Assembly (NCBI GenBank): GCA_014138095.1 | Contig: JACGXE010000008.1 | Coordinates: forward strand, 1 to 64,000 | DNA from: Ochrobactrum sp. RH2CCR150 | GTDB lineage: Bacteria; Pseudomonadota; Alphaproteobacteria; Rhizobiales; Rhizobiaceae | DNA length: 64,000 nucleotides | Direction of reading: 5' to 3' | Shown here: positions 18,015 through 28,107 of the stretch, in pieces | How positions within the stretch are numbered: position 1 is the stretch's first letter | Layout of the letters: each line of letters starts with the position of its first letter | Notes under the pieces: model-generated | The model's input: only the letters and a program-made list of their open reading frames with translations | What the model was told of the DNA's origin: nothing | Databases searched by the model: none | Made by a program: the position numbers and the translations under genes

Positions 18015-18488
18015 ATGACCGCAGCATCCGCTCAAGCACCAACGCTCGGTATCATTCGCCTCGAACATGCGAATGGCCTTGATCTCCCAGCCTATGAGAC
18101 CCCCGGTTCTGCAGGCATGGACCTGCGTGCAGCCGTCGCCGAAGACCGGCAGATCGTGCTGTTGCCCGGCCGCCGGACGCTGGTGCCGACCGGCCTGATC
18201 TTCGAGATCCCGGAAGGCTATGAAGTGCAGATTCGTCCGCGCTCCGGCCTCGCCTTCAAAAACGGCATCACCTGCCTCAACACGCCGGGAACCATCGATT
18301 CCGATTATCGCGGCGAAGTGAAGGTTCTGCTGGTCAATCTGGGTGACGATGATTTCCGCATCGAACGCGGCATGCGCATCGCACAGGCGGTCTTTGCACC
18401 GGTGGTGCAGCCGAAGATCGAGGAACGCGCCGAAGTGACCGAAACGGCGCGCGGCGCTGGCGGCTTCGGTTCGACCGGCACAGCCTGA
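18015..18488 (+). CDS. dut: dUTP diphosphatase
   Basis: A 157-residue trimeric dUTPase that hydrolyses dUTP to dUMP. All five motifs are present: [38 protein letters not shown] and the C-terminal [10 protein letters not shown] arm. GGAAAGG precedes ATG 18015; upstream in-frame ATGs at 17913 and 17973 lack support. Confidence 0.95.
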   Translation: MTAASAQAPTLGIIRLEHANGLDLPAYETPGSAGMDLRAAVAEDRQIVLLPGRRTLVPTGLIFEIPEGYEVQIRPRSGLAFKNGITCLNTPGTIDSDYRGEVKVLLVNLGDDDFRIERGMRIAQAVFAPVVQPKIEERAEVTETARGAGGFGSTGTA

Positions 18489-18510
18489 TCGAGCCAGAAA
18501 AGACGATAGA

Positions 18511-18540
18511 AAAAGCCGGGCTACATGTCCGGCTTTTTTT
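18511..18540 (+). terminator. Rho-independent terminator of dut
   Basis: AAAGCCGG and CCGGCTTT pair around a 9-nt loop, followed by a T-run. The convergent tadG gene ends 10 bp further on. Confidence 0.85.
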
Positions 18541-18550
18541 ATCTGGATTT

Positions 18551-20287
18551 TTACTGTGTCAGCACTGCCTGTTGGCAAATCACACCGGTAACCTGCACGT
18601 CGGCTTGGCCCAACTTCACCCCGAGGAGGTCCAGAAGACCAAACAGCAGATTGTCGAGAAGTGCGGAAACCGGCGACAACAAGGTGCCCAGCAAACTAAC
18701 GATGCCGGTTGCATCTACGTTCAACACCAGAACATTGAGTTCAGCATGCATGTTACTGATGAGCGCCGATGTGAGTGAGGATACCAGTTTTGATGAAGAA
18801 ACCGTCTTTACTTTTTTGCTCGCTATATCGCTGGCGCTGAACGTCAGTATCCGTTGCTGATCATCACCGAGTGGAATTTCAGCGGACGCCGTGACCCCTG
18901 CAAGATAGACCTTCAGTCCCAACAAATTGAGACCAAGGATTTGCGCAATCTGCTTTTTGCTCACTGACGGTTTTTTACTAAAGTCGTTCATATCTATATT
19001 GAGATCACCAAGATAAATACCAGCTATGCCGGTTTTAACGCCTATCCCAACAGTCGCGTTTTGAGGGCCCGCAGGGCAGCTCACACTTTTCAGTTCCCCC
19101 TCAGCCGAGGCAATATCGATGTAGATCGGCAGTTCTATATTGGCGAGTGTATTCAACCCGAGGGCACCATCTCCAATCGCTACAACGAGCTTTATCCTTA
19201 TCTGGGCCGTGCGCACGAGTGACCCCAAAGCACCGACCCTGAAAAACGGCGTTTTCTGAGCCGGTTCGCCTATGGCAATTTCAAGTGTCACTTTCACCAA
19301 TCCCAGGAGATTGATAGGCGTGGAGATCGTTGCCTGGTGCTTTCCACCGAGCATCACACCTGCCGAAATCATCTGCAAAACATTGGCCGTGATGCTGTAA
19401 TTACCAGCAGACCCGATGCTGGCATTTGCCAGCGAACCCAGCCCCAAAAGCTTGCCAACAGGCAATTTGGTGGCAAGTGCGGCTGCGTCTTTTCCCAAAA
19501 GATTAAGTGCCGCCTTGGCCGTCGCATTGTTGGTCACGACATCAGCCATCACCTTTGCCAGTACACCCACCGACACATTTGTATTCAACAGCTGATCGTA
19601 GGTCCCAGCCGTCAGGCCAACCTGCGGAGCAAGCTTGTCGAGAAAGCCAAGCAGATTGATATCGGTAGCGGCTAGCGCGTTATAATCCACCAGTTTGAGA
19701 TTGAGAGACGTGCCCAGCAAACCGCCAAGAAGGCCGTTCAACGCGCTTTCACTAGTATTGAGGCTCGCCAGTCGCGAGCCGATGGAAAAGGCGGCCTCTG
19801 CGTGTGAAGCGGCCATACCGCTCGCACTCACCGCAGGGCGGTCCATCAGCGCCTGGCCGAAATAGAGATTGCCGGGTCTCGCCAGCGTCACCCGCACAGC
19901 GTCTGGACTTATTCCGCCCGCCACGAAGCGCGAGCCCACAGCCACCGATTTATCGGCGGTGTAGTTGCCGGTCTCCACCCAGACACGTGTGAGATTATCC
20001 GTCTTGCCCTTGACCACGGACGGATCGTAGGCGCCCGTCATGATGACAGGATTAAGCCCATTGGCCAGCAATTGCTTTTTGACGGCGTCGCTGGCGGTTC
20101 CAATCGCGCTTGCACCACTGATTGCGGCCAAATCGGCCATGTTCTGCAATTGCCGCCGCTCCAGATAGAGCGAACTTGAATCGATGGTGAGTGCAGCAAT
20201 TGCCAGAAATATCGGCGTGACAAGGGCCGCCATAGTGGCCAGATTGCCGTTGCGCGCTTGAAAAAAACGTAAGGCCCCCGCCCACAT
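18551..20287 (-). CDS. TadG-like Flp pilus-type membrane protein
   Basis: A 578-residue protein with an N-terminal hydrophobic segment in a TadG-type context (NGNLATMAALVTPIFLAIAA), followed by a large, leucine-, serine- and threonine-rich exported region with repeated 'NLLG' blocks. The ATG at 20287 follows GGAGGA by 7 nt and lies 1 nt after the stop of tadE, implying translational coupling. No von Willebrand metal-binding motif was obvious. Other tad genes (cpaA-F, tadBC, flp) are absent from the window, so these two could use a system encoded elsewhere. Confidence 0.72.
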   Translation of the reverse strand: MWAGALRFFQARNGNLATMAALVTPIFLAIAALTIDSSSLYLERRQLQNMADLAAISGASAIGTASDAVKKQLLANGLNPVIMTGAYDPSVVKGKTDNLTRVWVETGNYTADKSVAVGSRFVAGGISPDAVRVTLARPGNLYFGQALMDRPAVSASGMAASHAEAAFSIGSRLASLNTSESALNGLLGGLLGTSLNLKLVDYNALAATDINLLGFLDKLAPQVGLTAGTYDQLLNTNVSVGVLAKVMADVVTNNATAKAALNLLGKDAAALATKLPVGKLLGLGSLANASIGSAGNYSITANVLQMISAGVMLGGKHQATISTPINLLGLVKVTLEIAIGEPAQKTPFFRVGALGSLVRTAQIRIKLVVAIGDGALGLNTLANIELPIYIDIASAEGELKSVSCPAGPQNATVGIGVKTGIAGIYLGDLNIDMNDFSKKPSVSKKQIAQILGLNLLGLKVYLAGVTASAEIPLGDDQQRILTFSASDIASKKVKTVSSSKLVSSLTSALISNMHAELNVLVLNVDATGIVSLLGTLLSPVSALLDNLLFGLLDLLGVKLGQADVQVTGVICQQAVLTQ

Positions 20288-20288
20288 G

Positions 20289-20786
20289 TCATGTTCCTCC
20301 GAGCCGGATCGTCGAAGCACGCGTGATCGTCTTGCCGGGTAGCGGCAATCCGGTCAGCAAATTCCAGATCGGCAGATTGGCCGCGTTATAGCTGATCGTG
20401 ACTGTAAACTGGCTTGGATCCGACGATGCATTATCAATCGTGGCTTTCACCTGTGTCGGATTGATCAGCGTGTATTTGGCCGCGTTTTTCTGAATGTAAG
20501 TCGTGGCAAGCGTCTGCCGTTCCGTCGCGTCGATGCCCGCAAGCGCCGTGCGCGTCGCGTCCGCAGCAAGTTGCTGCACCGCATTTGCCGCCCCCAGATA
20601 GATGCCGAAGGCGATGACGCCCATCAGCAGCAACAGAAAAACCGGTGCCAATATCGCAAATTCTACTGCCGCAGTTCCAGATTTATTGCTGGAGAAAAGA
20701 ACAGTCGATTTTAAACTTTCAGGAAGCCGTATTCTTCTCTTCAATAGGGGAAAGTTAATCGTTTTAAATGCGCTCCCGCAGTCCAT
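20289..20786 (-). CDS. TadE-like pseudopilin
   Basis: A 165-residue TadE/TadF-type protein. The segment KSGTAAVEFAILAPVFLLLLMGVIAFG (residues about 35-60, in part) is the characteristic pseudopilin-like start, with a Glu five residues into the hydrophobic helix. GGGAGG stands 4 nt before ATG 20786. It forms a two-gene unit with the TadG-like gene. Confidence 0.8.
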   Translation of the reverse strand: MDCGSAFKTINFPLLKRRIRLPESLKSTVLFSSNKSGTAAVEFAILAPVFLLLLMGVIAFGIYLGAANAVQQLAADATRTALAGIDATERQTLATTYIQKNAAKYTLINPTQVKATIDNASSDPSQFTVTISYNAANLPIWNLLTGLPLPGKTITRASTIRLGGT

Positions 20787-21263
20787 ATGCCCTCCCGTCC
20801 AAGAGCAGATAAACTAGATTGTATATACATTACGAATGAACGTGCTTCATGCACGCGCATTCAACTGTTAACCAGAAGAAATGCGTTCGATTTTATTACA
20901 ATAATTACCCATGATATCACCGTCGACATCATATCAACATACAATAATTTAATAAAAGCTAAAGAGATAGAAGCAGCATCGCCTTATTCAACTCAAGGTA
21001 AATTATAACCAGCAGTTGCATAAGAAGATAATTAAATAATCAGAAATCCTTGTCTTCCCGCACCTGCCCACAACGCTTGCCCCTCCCCTTCGGCCAGCTC
21101 GAACACCACCAACAATGGCTGGTTGCATGACAAATATTTAAGGTGAAATCTTGAGTGCGAGAGTTTAGATACCCCGAAGCACCAACTTGTTGGGAGCAAC
21201 GCCGGTGCATAGCGGTTATCGAGCGCGGCGGTTCCAGGGACAAATAAGTGACTTCCCGCGTGA
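20787..21263. other. AT-rich intergenic region upstream of tadE and macA
   Basis: About 480 bp without a convincing gene. The half next to tadE is AT-rich and contains a small hairpin (CGTGC-TTCAT-GCACG). It should contain the divergent promoters of the tadEG pair and macAB. Confidence 0.5.
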
Positions 21264-21293
21264 GTGGGACTTCAGGAATTCAGGGGGTTATCG

Positions 21294-22631
21294 TTGCGCA
21301 CATCTTCCGCTTCATCCGGTTCTGGCCAGAAGGCTGCATCGTCACAAAAACGCGCATCCGTGAGACGTCGCCGCTGGTGGCTTTGGCTGCCCGCTGCAGC
21401 AATTGCCGCAGGCGCTGGCTGGTATTTCTACGATGCACGGGCCGCTGTGAACGATAAGGGCAGCTATCTCGCTGAAACGGTGATGCGCGGCGATATCGAA
21501 AACGCGATCACTGCCGTAGGCACGCTCAGCGCCTTGCGCAGCATCAATGTCGGCGCGCAGGTCTCAGGCCAGCTCAAGGCCGTGAAGGTGGAAATCGGCG
21601 ATCAGGTCAAGGAAGGTCAGTTCATCGCCGAAATCGACCCCTCTCCCTTTGAGAAGAAAGTCGAAATTGCCAGCGCACAGCTCGACAACCTCAGGGCCCA
21701 GCTTCTCAGCAAGGAAGCGCAGCTCACGCTGAAAAAGCTCAGTGCGGCACGGCAGAAATCCCTGCTTGCCACGCAAGGCGTGTCCCAATCGACGGTCGAT
21801 CAGGCCGAAGCAGACCTTTCCATAGCCGATGCCGATGTGAAGGCGCTTGGCGCGCAGATTCGCCAGCAGCAGTCGCAATTGGCCAGCGACACGGTTGATC
21901 TCGGCTATACCAAGATCAACAGCCCCATGGAGGGCACGGTCGTCGACCAGTCCGCCAAGGAAGGCGAAACGCTGAACGCGTCGCAGACCGCCCCGACCGT
22001 CGTGACAGTCGCAGACCTCAAGGTCATGACGGTTGAAGCGCAGGTGTCCGAAGCCGATATTTCCAAGCTGACGCCCGGCATGGAGGTCTATTTCACCTTG
22101 CTCGGCCAGCCGGAAAAGCGATTCGCGGGCAAGCTGCGCCAGATCAAGCCGACACCGGCCACCGAAAACAATGTCGTGCTTTATTATGCACTGTTCGATG
22201 TGCCGAACCCGACCGGCGAACTCATGATCAATATGAGCGCGCAGGTCTATTTCGTGATCGATTCGGCCAAGGATGTGCTGCTCGTTCCGACCTCGGCGCT
22301 GAGCTTCAAGCGACGCGATCCATCCGGTAGCCCGGAAGGCCAGCAGGCCGAACGCCCGCAGGGGCAGCGCAACGGACCACGCAATGGCGACCGCCCGCGT
22401 GATGGACAGCATCGTGGAAAGCCGCAACTCATCGTCAAGGTCGTTGATGCAAGCGGCGCGCTCACCGAACGCACGGTTGAAATTGGCGTGCGCAACCGTG
22501 TGCAGGCCGAAGTGAAAAGCGGCTTGGAAGAAGGCGACAAGGTGGTCGTTACCAGCGCTTCCGGCGCCGCACCGGGTGGAAACGCCAACGCACGTGGCGG
22601 TCGTCGCCCCGGCGGCATGTCCTTCTTCTGA
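21294..22631 (+). CDS. macA: MacA-like periplasmic adaptor
   Basis: A 445-residue HlyD-type membrane-fusion protein that links an inner-membrane MacB-type ABC transporter to an outer-membrane channel. It has an N-terminal membrane anchor (about residues 27-45, [18 protein letters not shown]), then lipoyl/biotinyl half-motifs, a coiled-coil hairpin (about 110-180) and a beta-barrel. A C-terminal Gly/Arg/Pro/Gln-rich linker (around 345-375) is unusual. TTG 21294 is favoured because AGGGGG lies 6 nt upstream; GTG 21264 is the alternative. It overlaps macB by 1 nt (TGATG). Confidence 0.85.
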   Translation: MRTSSASSGSGQKAASSQKRASVRRRRWWLWLPAAAIAAGAGWYFYDARAAVNDKGSYLAETVMRGDIENAITAVGTLSALRSINVGAQVSGQLKAVKVEIGDQVKEGQFIAEIDPSPFEKKVEIASAQLDNLRAQLLSKEAQLTLKKLSAARQKSLLATQGVSQSTVDQAEADLSIADADVKALGAQIRQQQSQLASDTVDLGYTKINSPMEGTVVDQSAKEGETLNASQTAPTVVTVADLKVMTVEAQVSEADISKLTPGMEVYFTLLGQPEKRFAGKLRQIKPTPATENNVVLYYALFDVPNPTGELMINMSAQVYFVIDSAKDVLLVPTSALSFKRRDPSGSPEGQQAERPQGQRNGPRNGDRPRDGQHRGKPQLIVKVVDASGALTERTVEIGVRNRVQAEVKSGLEEGDKVVVTSASGAAPGGNANARGGRRPGGMSFF

Positions 22632-24583
22632 TGGCTGCGCCCATACAAGACGCGCCCCTCATCCGGCTTGAAAGTATCAGCAAGACCTATCACAACGGCG
22701 ACCTCGCCGTTGAGGTACTGCATGGTATCAGCCTCGACATTCATGCAGGCGAATTCGTCGCCATCATGGGTGCATCGGGCTCAGGCAAATCCACCCTCAT
22801 GAATATTCTGGGCTGCCTCGATAGCCCGACCGGCGGGCAATACCGGCTCGACGGCGAGGATGTCTCGACACTCGATGCCGATGCGCTGGCCGCCTTGCGC
22901 CGCCGCACATTCGGCTTCGTTTTCCAGAGCTATAATCTGATCTCGACTTCAACCGCACAGGAAAATGTCGAGGTTCCGGCAATCTATGCCGGAATGCCCG
23001 CTGCCGAGCGTCAGGAGCGCGCCGCCGAACTGTTGAACTCGCTGAAGCTCGGTGACCGTATCGACCATCGCCCCAACCAGCTGTCAGGCGGCCAGCAGCA
23101 GCGTGTTTCCATTGCGCGGGCACTTATGAATGGCGGGCGCATTATTCTCGCGGACGAGCCGACAGGCGCGCTCGACAGCCAGAGCGGTGAGGATGTGATG
23201 GAACTGCTGCGCTCCATGCACAAGCAGGGCCACACCATCATCGTCATCACCCATGCCCGCGAAGTGGCGGAGCGCGCAGACCGGCTGATCGAGATCAAGG
23301 ATGGCGAAATCCTTTCCGATACGACCAAGCGCGATATTCCGGACCGGCAGGCCCCGCGGCGCTTGCAGCAGGCGGGCGACGGACATGCGGCGCGCATTGC
23401 CGATATTTCCGAAGCCGTGAAAATGGCCATGCGGGCCTTGCGGGCCAATATTTTCCGCACAGTGCTAACACTTCTCGGCATCATCATCGGTGTCAGTTCG
23501 GTGGTGACGATGCTGGCCATTGGCACCGGGGCGCAGAACTCGATCCTCGACCGCATCAATGCCATGGGCACCGATCTGGTGCTCGTGCGCCCCTCCATGC
23601 CGGGCTTTCGCGGGGGCAGTATTGCAACGCTTGTACCAGCCGATGCGGACGCGATTCTTGAACTGCCGAATATCAAATCGGCGGTGCCGGAGGTGACAGG
23701 CACGGTCACGCTCAGGCGCGGCAATGTCGACTATCAGTCACAGGCCAACGGCACGGTTCCGGCTTTCTCGGAAGCCAAATCCTGGAAGCTCGCGACGGGC
23801 GACTTCATCACGCAAAACGATATAACATCCTATGCGCCGGTTGCCGTTCTCGGAGCCACAGTGGTCAAGACGCTGTTTCCGGATGGCAGCAATCCGATCG
23901 GGCAACATATTCTGATCCAGAAAATCCCGTTCCAGGTCATCGGTACGCTGGAGCCGAAAGGTGCGGGCTTCGGCGGCACCGATCAGGACGATGTGGTTAT
24001 CGTTCCGCTTTCGACCGGCAATCTGCGCTTGTTCGGCCAGAAATACGTCCGCACCATCACCGTGCAGGTGAAGGATTCGGATCTGATCAACACAACACAG
24101 GAGCAGATTCAGGATCTGCTCGACCAGCGCCACAAGCAGCGCGACACGATGATCACCAACATGTCGTCGGTGCGTGACGATGCGGCGGCCATGGGCAGCA
24201 CCATGACGCTGTTTCTCGGATCCGTCGCCGCCATCTCGCTTCTGGTCGGCGGTATCGGCGTGATGAATATCATGCTGGTTAGCGTGACGGAGCGCACACG
24301 TGAAATCGGCGTGCGCATGGCAACTGGCGCACGCCGACGCGATATTCTCCTGCAATTCATCACGGAAGCGCTCACCGTCTCGGCTATTGGCGGCGCTTTC
24401 GGCGTGGTCATCGGCCTTGGAGCTGCCGCCATTGCTGGCTGGGCAGGACTTTCCGTCGGCTATAGTATCGGCCCGGTTCTGCTCGCTTTCGCCTGCGCCT
24501 TCGCAACCGGTCTGGTCTTCGGCTTTTTACCAGCCCGCAAGGCATCGCGGCTGCTTCCCGCCGTGGCGCTGTCGTCGGAATAG
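22631..24583 (+). CDS. macB: MacB-like ABC exporter
   Basis: A 650-residue MacB-type fusion. The N-terminal ATPase domain (about residues 8-235) has Walker [10 protein letters not shown], signature LSGGQQQR and Walker [12 protein letters not shown]. The FtsX-like permease follows, with a first helix at about 270-290, a large periplasmic domain and three C-terminal helices ending at LPARKASRL. It couples with MacA to export macrolides, peptides or siderophore-like compounds; the natural substrate is not apparent. A bidirectional terminator separates it from tonB. Confidence 0.9.
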   Translation: MAAPIQDAPLIRLESISKTYHNGDLAVEVLHGISLDIHAGEFVAIMGASGSGKSTLMNILGCLDSPTGGQYRLDGEDVSTLDADALAALRRRTFGFVFQSYNLISTSTAQENVEVPAIYAGMPAAERQERAAELLNSLKLGDRIDHRPNQLSGGQQQRVSIARALMNGGRIILADEPTGALDSQSGEDVMELLRSMHKQGHTIIVITHAREVAERADRLIEIKDGEILSDTTKRDIPDRQAPRRLQQAGDGHAARIADISEAVKMAMRALRANIFRTVLTLLGIIIGVSSVVTMLAIGTGAQNSILDRINAMGTDLVLVRPSMPGFRGGSIATLVPADADAILELPNIKSAVPEVTGTVTLRRGNVDYQSQANGTVPAFSEAKSWKLATGDFITQNDITSYAPVAVLGATVVKTLFPDGSNPIGQHILIQKIPFQVIGTLEPKGAGFGGTDQDDVVIVPLSTGNLRLFGQKYVRTITVQVKDSDLINTTQEQIQDLLDQRHKQRDTMITNMSSVRDDAAAMGSTMTLFLGSVAAISLLVGGIGVMNIMLVSVTERTREIGVRMATGARRRDILLQFITEALTVSAIGGAFGVVIGLGAAAIAGWAGLSVGYSIGPVLLAFACAFATGLVFGFLPARKASRLLPAVALSSE

Positions 24584-24590
24584 GACAAAC

Positions 24591-24627
24591 AAAAAAGCCG
24601 GTCTGGAGAGAACCAGACCGGCTTTTC
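24591..24627. terminator. Bidirectional terminator between macB and tonB
   Basis: AAAAGCCGGTCTGG pairs with CCAGACCGGCTTTT around AGAGAA, with A- and T-runs on both sides. It serves the two convergent transcripts. Confidence 0.9.
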
Positions 24628-24650
24628 TATTATCGATAATCTTGGCTGTT

Positions 24651-25616
24651 TTACTTGAACAGCAGAGGCAGCGTGATCGGCATCCGCGCCTTGGCCATGG
24701 CCGCCGGAGGTGCAGGCACAGGCGAAGCGCGACGTGCAGCTTCCAGCGCCAGCTGGTCAACCGCCGGATCGCCCGACGAACCAGCCAGACGTGCAGAAAT
24801 AACATTGCCCGACGGATCGATCACAAATGTCACCTGCACCAGCCCCTTGGCATTGCGAGCCTTGCGTTGCAGGAAGCGTACATTACGGGCCATGTGAGCC
24901 TGCAATTTCGATGTCCACTTGGCCGAGCTTACGCCAGCCGAGGCTGAGTTTTCACCACGACGATTTGCAGCAGCCCGTTCGCCATTATCGGCATCCATGC
25001 GCGGTGCGCTCGCCTGCCGGGTTTCCTGAGCCTTTTCTGCCTTCTTGGGCTTCGGCTTCTCAACCTTTTGCGGCTTCGGCTTTTCGACCTTTTTGGGTTC
25101 CGGCTTTGGCTCTGGCTTCGGCTCAGGCTTTGGTTCCGGCTTTTCAACCGGCAAAGGCACGGCCACTTCCGGCTTTTCAGCCTCAACCACATCCGGAATG
25201 ATCTCTTCCGGCTTCTCCTGAACTTCCGGTTCCGGCTGTGGCTCGGGTTCCGGCGGTGTCACCTGTTCCGGCTCCGGGGGTGTCGGTTCTTCAGGCTGCG
25301 GTTCCGGCTGAACAACCGGCTCAGGCTCGACTTCCTTGGGAGCTTCCGCCGTTTCCGGCTGTGCTTCGTCGGCAACCTGCTCTTCCATCGGAGCCATAGG
25401 CTCTGGTGCAAGCTCGACCACCATGGCCGCGACCTGTCCGCCATCCGGCTGATCTTCTTCCTGCGCCAGATGAATGGCGTAGGCTCCAGCTGCATGCACA
25501 GTCAGCACAAGAATGCCCGCGCCGATCCAGCGTCCCGCATCATGCCAGAAGGAATGATGATGGGCGTCGGCAGAAGCCACCTTCACGGGAGGATGATCGG
25601 GCGGAAGTGCATTCAT
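24651..25616 (-). CDS. tonB: TonB energy transducer
   Basis: A 321-residue TonB protein. It has an N-terminal membrane anchor (about residues 30-50), a long Pro/Glu/Lys-rich periplasmic spacer (about 75-200) and a C-terminal TonB domain (about 235-320, with RNAKGLVQVTFVIDPSGNV). It transmits proton-motive energy from ExbB-ExbD to outer-membrane receptors for ferric siderophores, haem and cobalamin. The ATG overlaps the exbD stop, indicating translational coupling. Confidence 0.92.
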   Translation of the reverse strand: MNALPPDHPPVKVASADAHHHSFWHDAGRWIGAGILVLTVHAAGAYAIHLAQEEDQPDGGQVAAMVVELAPEPMAPMEEQVADEAQPETAEAPKEVEPEPVVQPEPQPEEPTPPEPEQVTPPEPEPQPEPEVQEKPEEIIPDVVEAEKPEVAVPLPVEKPEPKPEPKPEPKPEPKKVEKPKPQKVEKPKPKKAEKAQETRQASAPRMDADNGERAAANRRGENSASAGVSSAKWTSKLQAHMARNVRFLQRKARNAKGLVQVTFVIDPSGNVISARLAGSSGDPAVDQLALEAARRASPVPAPPAAMAKARMPITLPLLFK

Positions 25617-26116
25617 TGGGCAGCTCCGGGTGCGGTTCCCGCCGGGGCGGGAGTCTGAGCTGGCGCTTGCGCAGGGGCTGACGCCGGTGCCGATGCACCA
25701 ACGGTTTCAAGGCCGACCAGCGCAATCTTGAGATAGCCCGCTTCACGCAACGAATTCATGATGCGCATCAGTTCTTCATAAGGAACAGCTTTGTCAGCCC
25801 GCAGGAAAATGCGCGTTTCCTTGTTCTTCTCGGACAGGCCGTCCAGCGCAGCGCCCAGACGCTCGCGGGCAACGACATCATTGCCCACGCTGATGCTCAG
25901 ATCATCCTTCAACGTCACATAAAGCGGCTTGTCGGGACGCGGCGCAGCAGCGGCGGTCGACGCAGGCAGGTCAACCTTCACATCCACGGTCGCAAGCGGT
26001 GCAGCCACCATGAAGATGATCAGCAGAACCAGCATGACGTCGATGAAGGGCGTTACGTTAATCTCGTGATTGAGCTCGAGATCGTCACCGCCACCTTCGC
26101 GAATTTTACTCGCCAT
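25613..26116 (-). CDS. exbD: Biopolymer transport protein ExbD
   Basis: A 167-residue ExbD/TolR-type protein. Its single helix carries the essential aspartate (INVTPFIDVMLVLLIIFMVAAP, in part; about residues 18-40), followed by a periplasmic domain and a Pro/Ala-rich tail of about 30 residues that is longer than usual. It overlaps tonB by 4 nt and lies 5 nt after exbB. Confidence 0.92.
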   Translation of the reverse strand: MASKIREGGGDDLELNHEINVTPFIDVMLVLLIIFMVAAPLATVDVKVDLPASTAAAAPRPDKPLYVTLKDDLSISVGNDVVARERLGAALDGLSEKNKETRIFLRADKAVPYEELMRIMNSLREAGYLKIALVGLETVGASAPASAPAQAPAQTPAPAGTAPGAAQ

Positions 26117-26121
26117 GACGC

Positions 26122-27123
26122 CTACTCCGCTGCGTACAGCGTGCCTTCACGCACGCCGGCTGTCCTGAAATCCAGATCGCGGCTGACCAGACGTTCGACG
26201 CCTGCCGACGCATCGGCCAGAAGCGAACGATAGCCGGTGATCGCACGGGCAAAGACGTTGTAGATCACAACCGCCGGAATAGCGGCCACAAGGCCAATTG
26301 CGGTGGCGAGCAGAGCTTCAGCAATACCGGGAGCCACAACGGCCAGATTGGTGGTCTGCGCTTCACTGATATTGATGAACGAATTCATGATGCCCCAGAC
26401 CGTGCCGAACAGACCGACAAACGGTCCGATGGAACCAATGGTGGCCAGAATGCCCGTACCCTTGGACAGGCGGCGGCCAGCCTTGGCTTCAATGCGTGAC
26501 AGGCGCGACGAAACGCGTTCCTTCAGGCCCTCGCCTCCCGCGCGTGCCAGTGCAGGGGTGGAGAGACGAACCTCATCTTCGGCGGCGCGCACCATGATGG
26601 CGCCCGGGCCCTTGACGCCATCAAGCGCACGGACAGCATCGGAAAGCGTTGCGGAATGACCGATGGTCTTCAGCGCCTTGTTGGCGCGGCGGCGCGCACC
26701 CGCCAGTTCGAGCGACTTGGCGACCCAGATGGTCCATGTTGCGAGCGAGGCAAGACCGAGACCGATCATCACCGCCTTCACAATCCAGTCGGCAGCCATG
26801 AACATGCCCCATGGCGACAGGTCATGCGGAAGGCTGGCATCTCTTTCTTCGGCTGCTGGCTGACCAGCAATGACGGGCTGCGGCTCGGCCTGCGGGGCCT
26901 GAGTTGAGGCGGGAGCCTGCGGCTGCTGATCTACAGGAGCCGGCTGCGCTGCCGGGGCGGATGGCGCAGATGCAGCCGGTGCGGGCTGAGTGGTCGGCTG
27001 AGCGGCAGCAGGAGCCGCTGAAGGATTGGGCTGCGTCGCCTCTTGAGCCAATGCCGGACCAACGCCCAGCAAGACAATGCCCATCGCCGCAGCCATGAAG
27101 CCCTTCCGACAGAAACCAGTCAT
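26122..27123 (-). CDS. exbB: Biopolymer transport protein ExbB with long N-terminal extension
   Basis: A 333-residue ExbB. It has an N-terminal signal-like segment ending VGPALAQE, then a periplasmic Pro/Ala/Gln-rich stretch of about 70 residues, then the three-helix ExbB/TolQ core (about 110-310, with GLFGTVWGIMNSF and VAPGIAEALLATAIGLVAAIPAV). This extended form is common in Rhizobiales. AAAGGCG precedes ATG 27123; an upstream start at 27159 is less likely. A candidate RirA operator lies about 100 bp upstream. Confidence 0.9.
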   Translation of the reverse strand: MTGFCRKGFMAAAMGIVLLGVGPALAQEATQPNPSAAPAAAQPTTQPAPAASAPSAPAAQPAPVDQQPQAPASTQAPQAEPQPVIAGQPAAEERDASLPHDLSPWGMFMAADWIVKAVMIGLGLASLATWTIWVAKSLELAGARRRANKALKTIGHSATLSDAVRALDGVKGPGAIMVRAAEDEVRLSTPALARAGGEGLKERVSSRLSRIEAKAGRRLSKGTGILATIGSIGPFVGLFGTVWGIMNSFINISEAQTTNLAVVAPGIAEALLATAIGLVAAIPAVVIYNVFARAITGYRSLLADASAGVERLVSRDLDFRTAGVREGTLYAAE

Positions 27124-27220
27124 CTTGATCGCCTTTTGATTGTTCAACTCGGGCGCCAAGGACGACCCATCACGCAGGCCGTGGCGCTGCTTGTTAGCCT
27201 CTTTTTAACCCCCAATAATA

Positions 27221-27235
27221 TGATGATGCAAGTCA
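27221..27235. promoter_or_regulatory. Candidate RirA iron-responsive operator before exbB
   Basis: TGATGATGCAAGTCA fits TGA-N9-TCA, the iron-responsive operator core proposed for RirA in Rhizobiales. It lies in the exbB promoter region, where iron control of the Ton system would be expected. The short consensus makes chance occurrence possible. Confidence 0.5.
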
Positions 27236-27399
27236 TGTTTTGTTGTGGCCGCCTTTTTCTGCAACCTTTTGGGTAAGCGCGGCCTGTCAAACCCCTTATA
27301 AATAGCTGTTGCATAATGCGGGCAAATCAGACCTGATGATCGCGTCGGAAGCGTTCATCTCCCTCAGGAGACGTATGGACCGGCAGGAGGAGCATGCAC

Positions 27400-27558
27400 A
27401 TGATGCACAAAGACATTCAGGCACTCGAACATGCGGCTAGAACCGCCATGGCGGGCAATGATGATCCGCTGCCGGCTCCGCAGCGCGCGCTGAAACCAGC
27501 CCATGTTGGCCTTGCCTTTCTCATGATCGCTGGCGCGGCCTATCTGTTTCTCGTCTGA
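27400..27558 (+). CDS. Small single-pass membrane protein (52 aa)
   Basis: An open frame starting MMHKDIQALEHAARTAM, with a C-terminal hydrophobic helix (HVGLAFLMIAGAAYLFLV) ending in the stop codon. AGGAGG lies 9 nt before ATG 27400; ATGs at 27394 and 27403 are in the same frame. No family was recognised. The neighbours on the same strand (27746, 28108) are also small membrane proteins, so an envelope-stress role is possible but unproven. Confidence 0.6.
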   Translation: MMHKDIQALEHAARTAMAGNDDPLPAPQRALKPAHVGLAFLMIAGAAYLFLV

Positions 27559-27684
27559 TACTGTCTGACCAAGCGTCACCGCGACAGCCCACGCCTTGTT
27601 TTAACCAGCGCCTTCCACGGCCCTGCCTGTTTACCATGACGCATAAGAAGTGGCGCGCGGCGTTGCCGCGATTGGCTATTGCGT

Positions 27685-27709
27685 GCAACCATTGGTGACG
27701 AAAAGCGTT
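27685..27709 (+). promoter_or_regulatory. Weak EcfG-type promoter candidate
   Basis: GCAAC-N16-CGTT, one mismatch from GGAAC-N16/17-CGTT, placed 37 bp before the DUF883-like gene. It is consistent with stress control of the two following genes, but weaker than the other EcfG sites in this window. Confidence 0.35.
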
Positions 27710-27745
27710 GTTACAACGACAATCCGTTATGACAGGAGGCCAGAC

Positions 27746-28099
27746 ATGGCGCGTGCATCCGCGAAGACGAGCAAGATCGAAGAAAAGATCGAGGAAGCGT
27801 TGACCGATTCGACGACCGATGACCTGCAGACGCAGGTTGAGCAGTTGAAGGAAGACATCGCAGCCATCGCAGCGACACTCGCCAATCTTGGCAACCAGAC
27901 CGTCCGCGATGCCAAGCGCAGCGCGAAGGAAACCTATAAGAGCGCCTATCTGCAAGGCGGCGATGTTGTCGATGAGTTGTGCAACAAGGCGCAGGATCTG
28001 GAAGCGCAATTGACGTCCACCGTGCGTGAACGTCCGATCACGTCGCTCGCGACCGCGCTCGGCATTGGCTATCTGCTCGCTCTTCTTTCCCGCCGCTGA
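27746..28099 (+). CDS. DUF883/ElaB-like membrane-anchored protein
   Basis: A 117-residue protein with a long charged helical or coiled-coil body (about residues 8-95) and a C-terminal hydrophobic anchor (ITSLATALGIGYLLALLSRR). This layout is that of ElaB/YqjD, tail-anchored proteins that bind ribosomes in stationary phase in E. coli. AGGAGG precedes ATG 27746. It lies 8 nt before the next gene, so the two are an operon. Confidence 0.78.
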   Translation: MARASAKTSKIEEKIEEALTDSTTDDLQTQVEQLKEDIAAIAATLANLGNQTVRDAKRSAKETYKSAYLQGGDVVDELCNKAQDLEAQLTSTVRERPITSLATALGIGYLLALLSRR

Positions 28100-28107
28100 G
28101 GCGTCCC

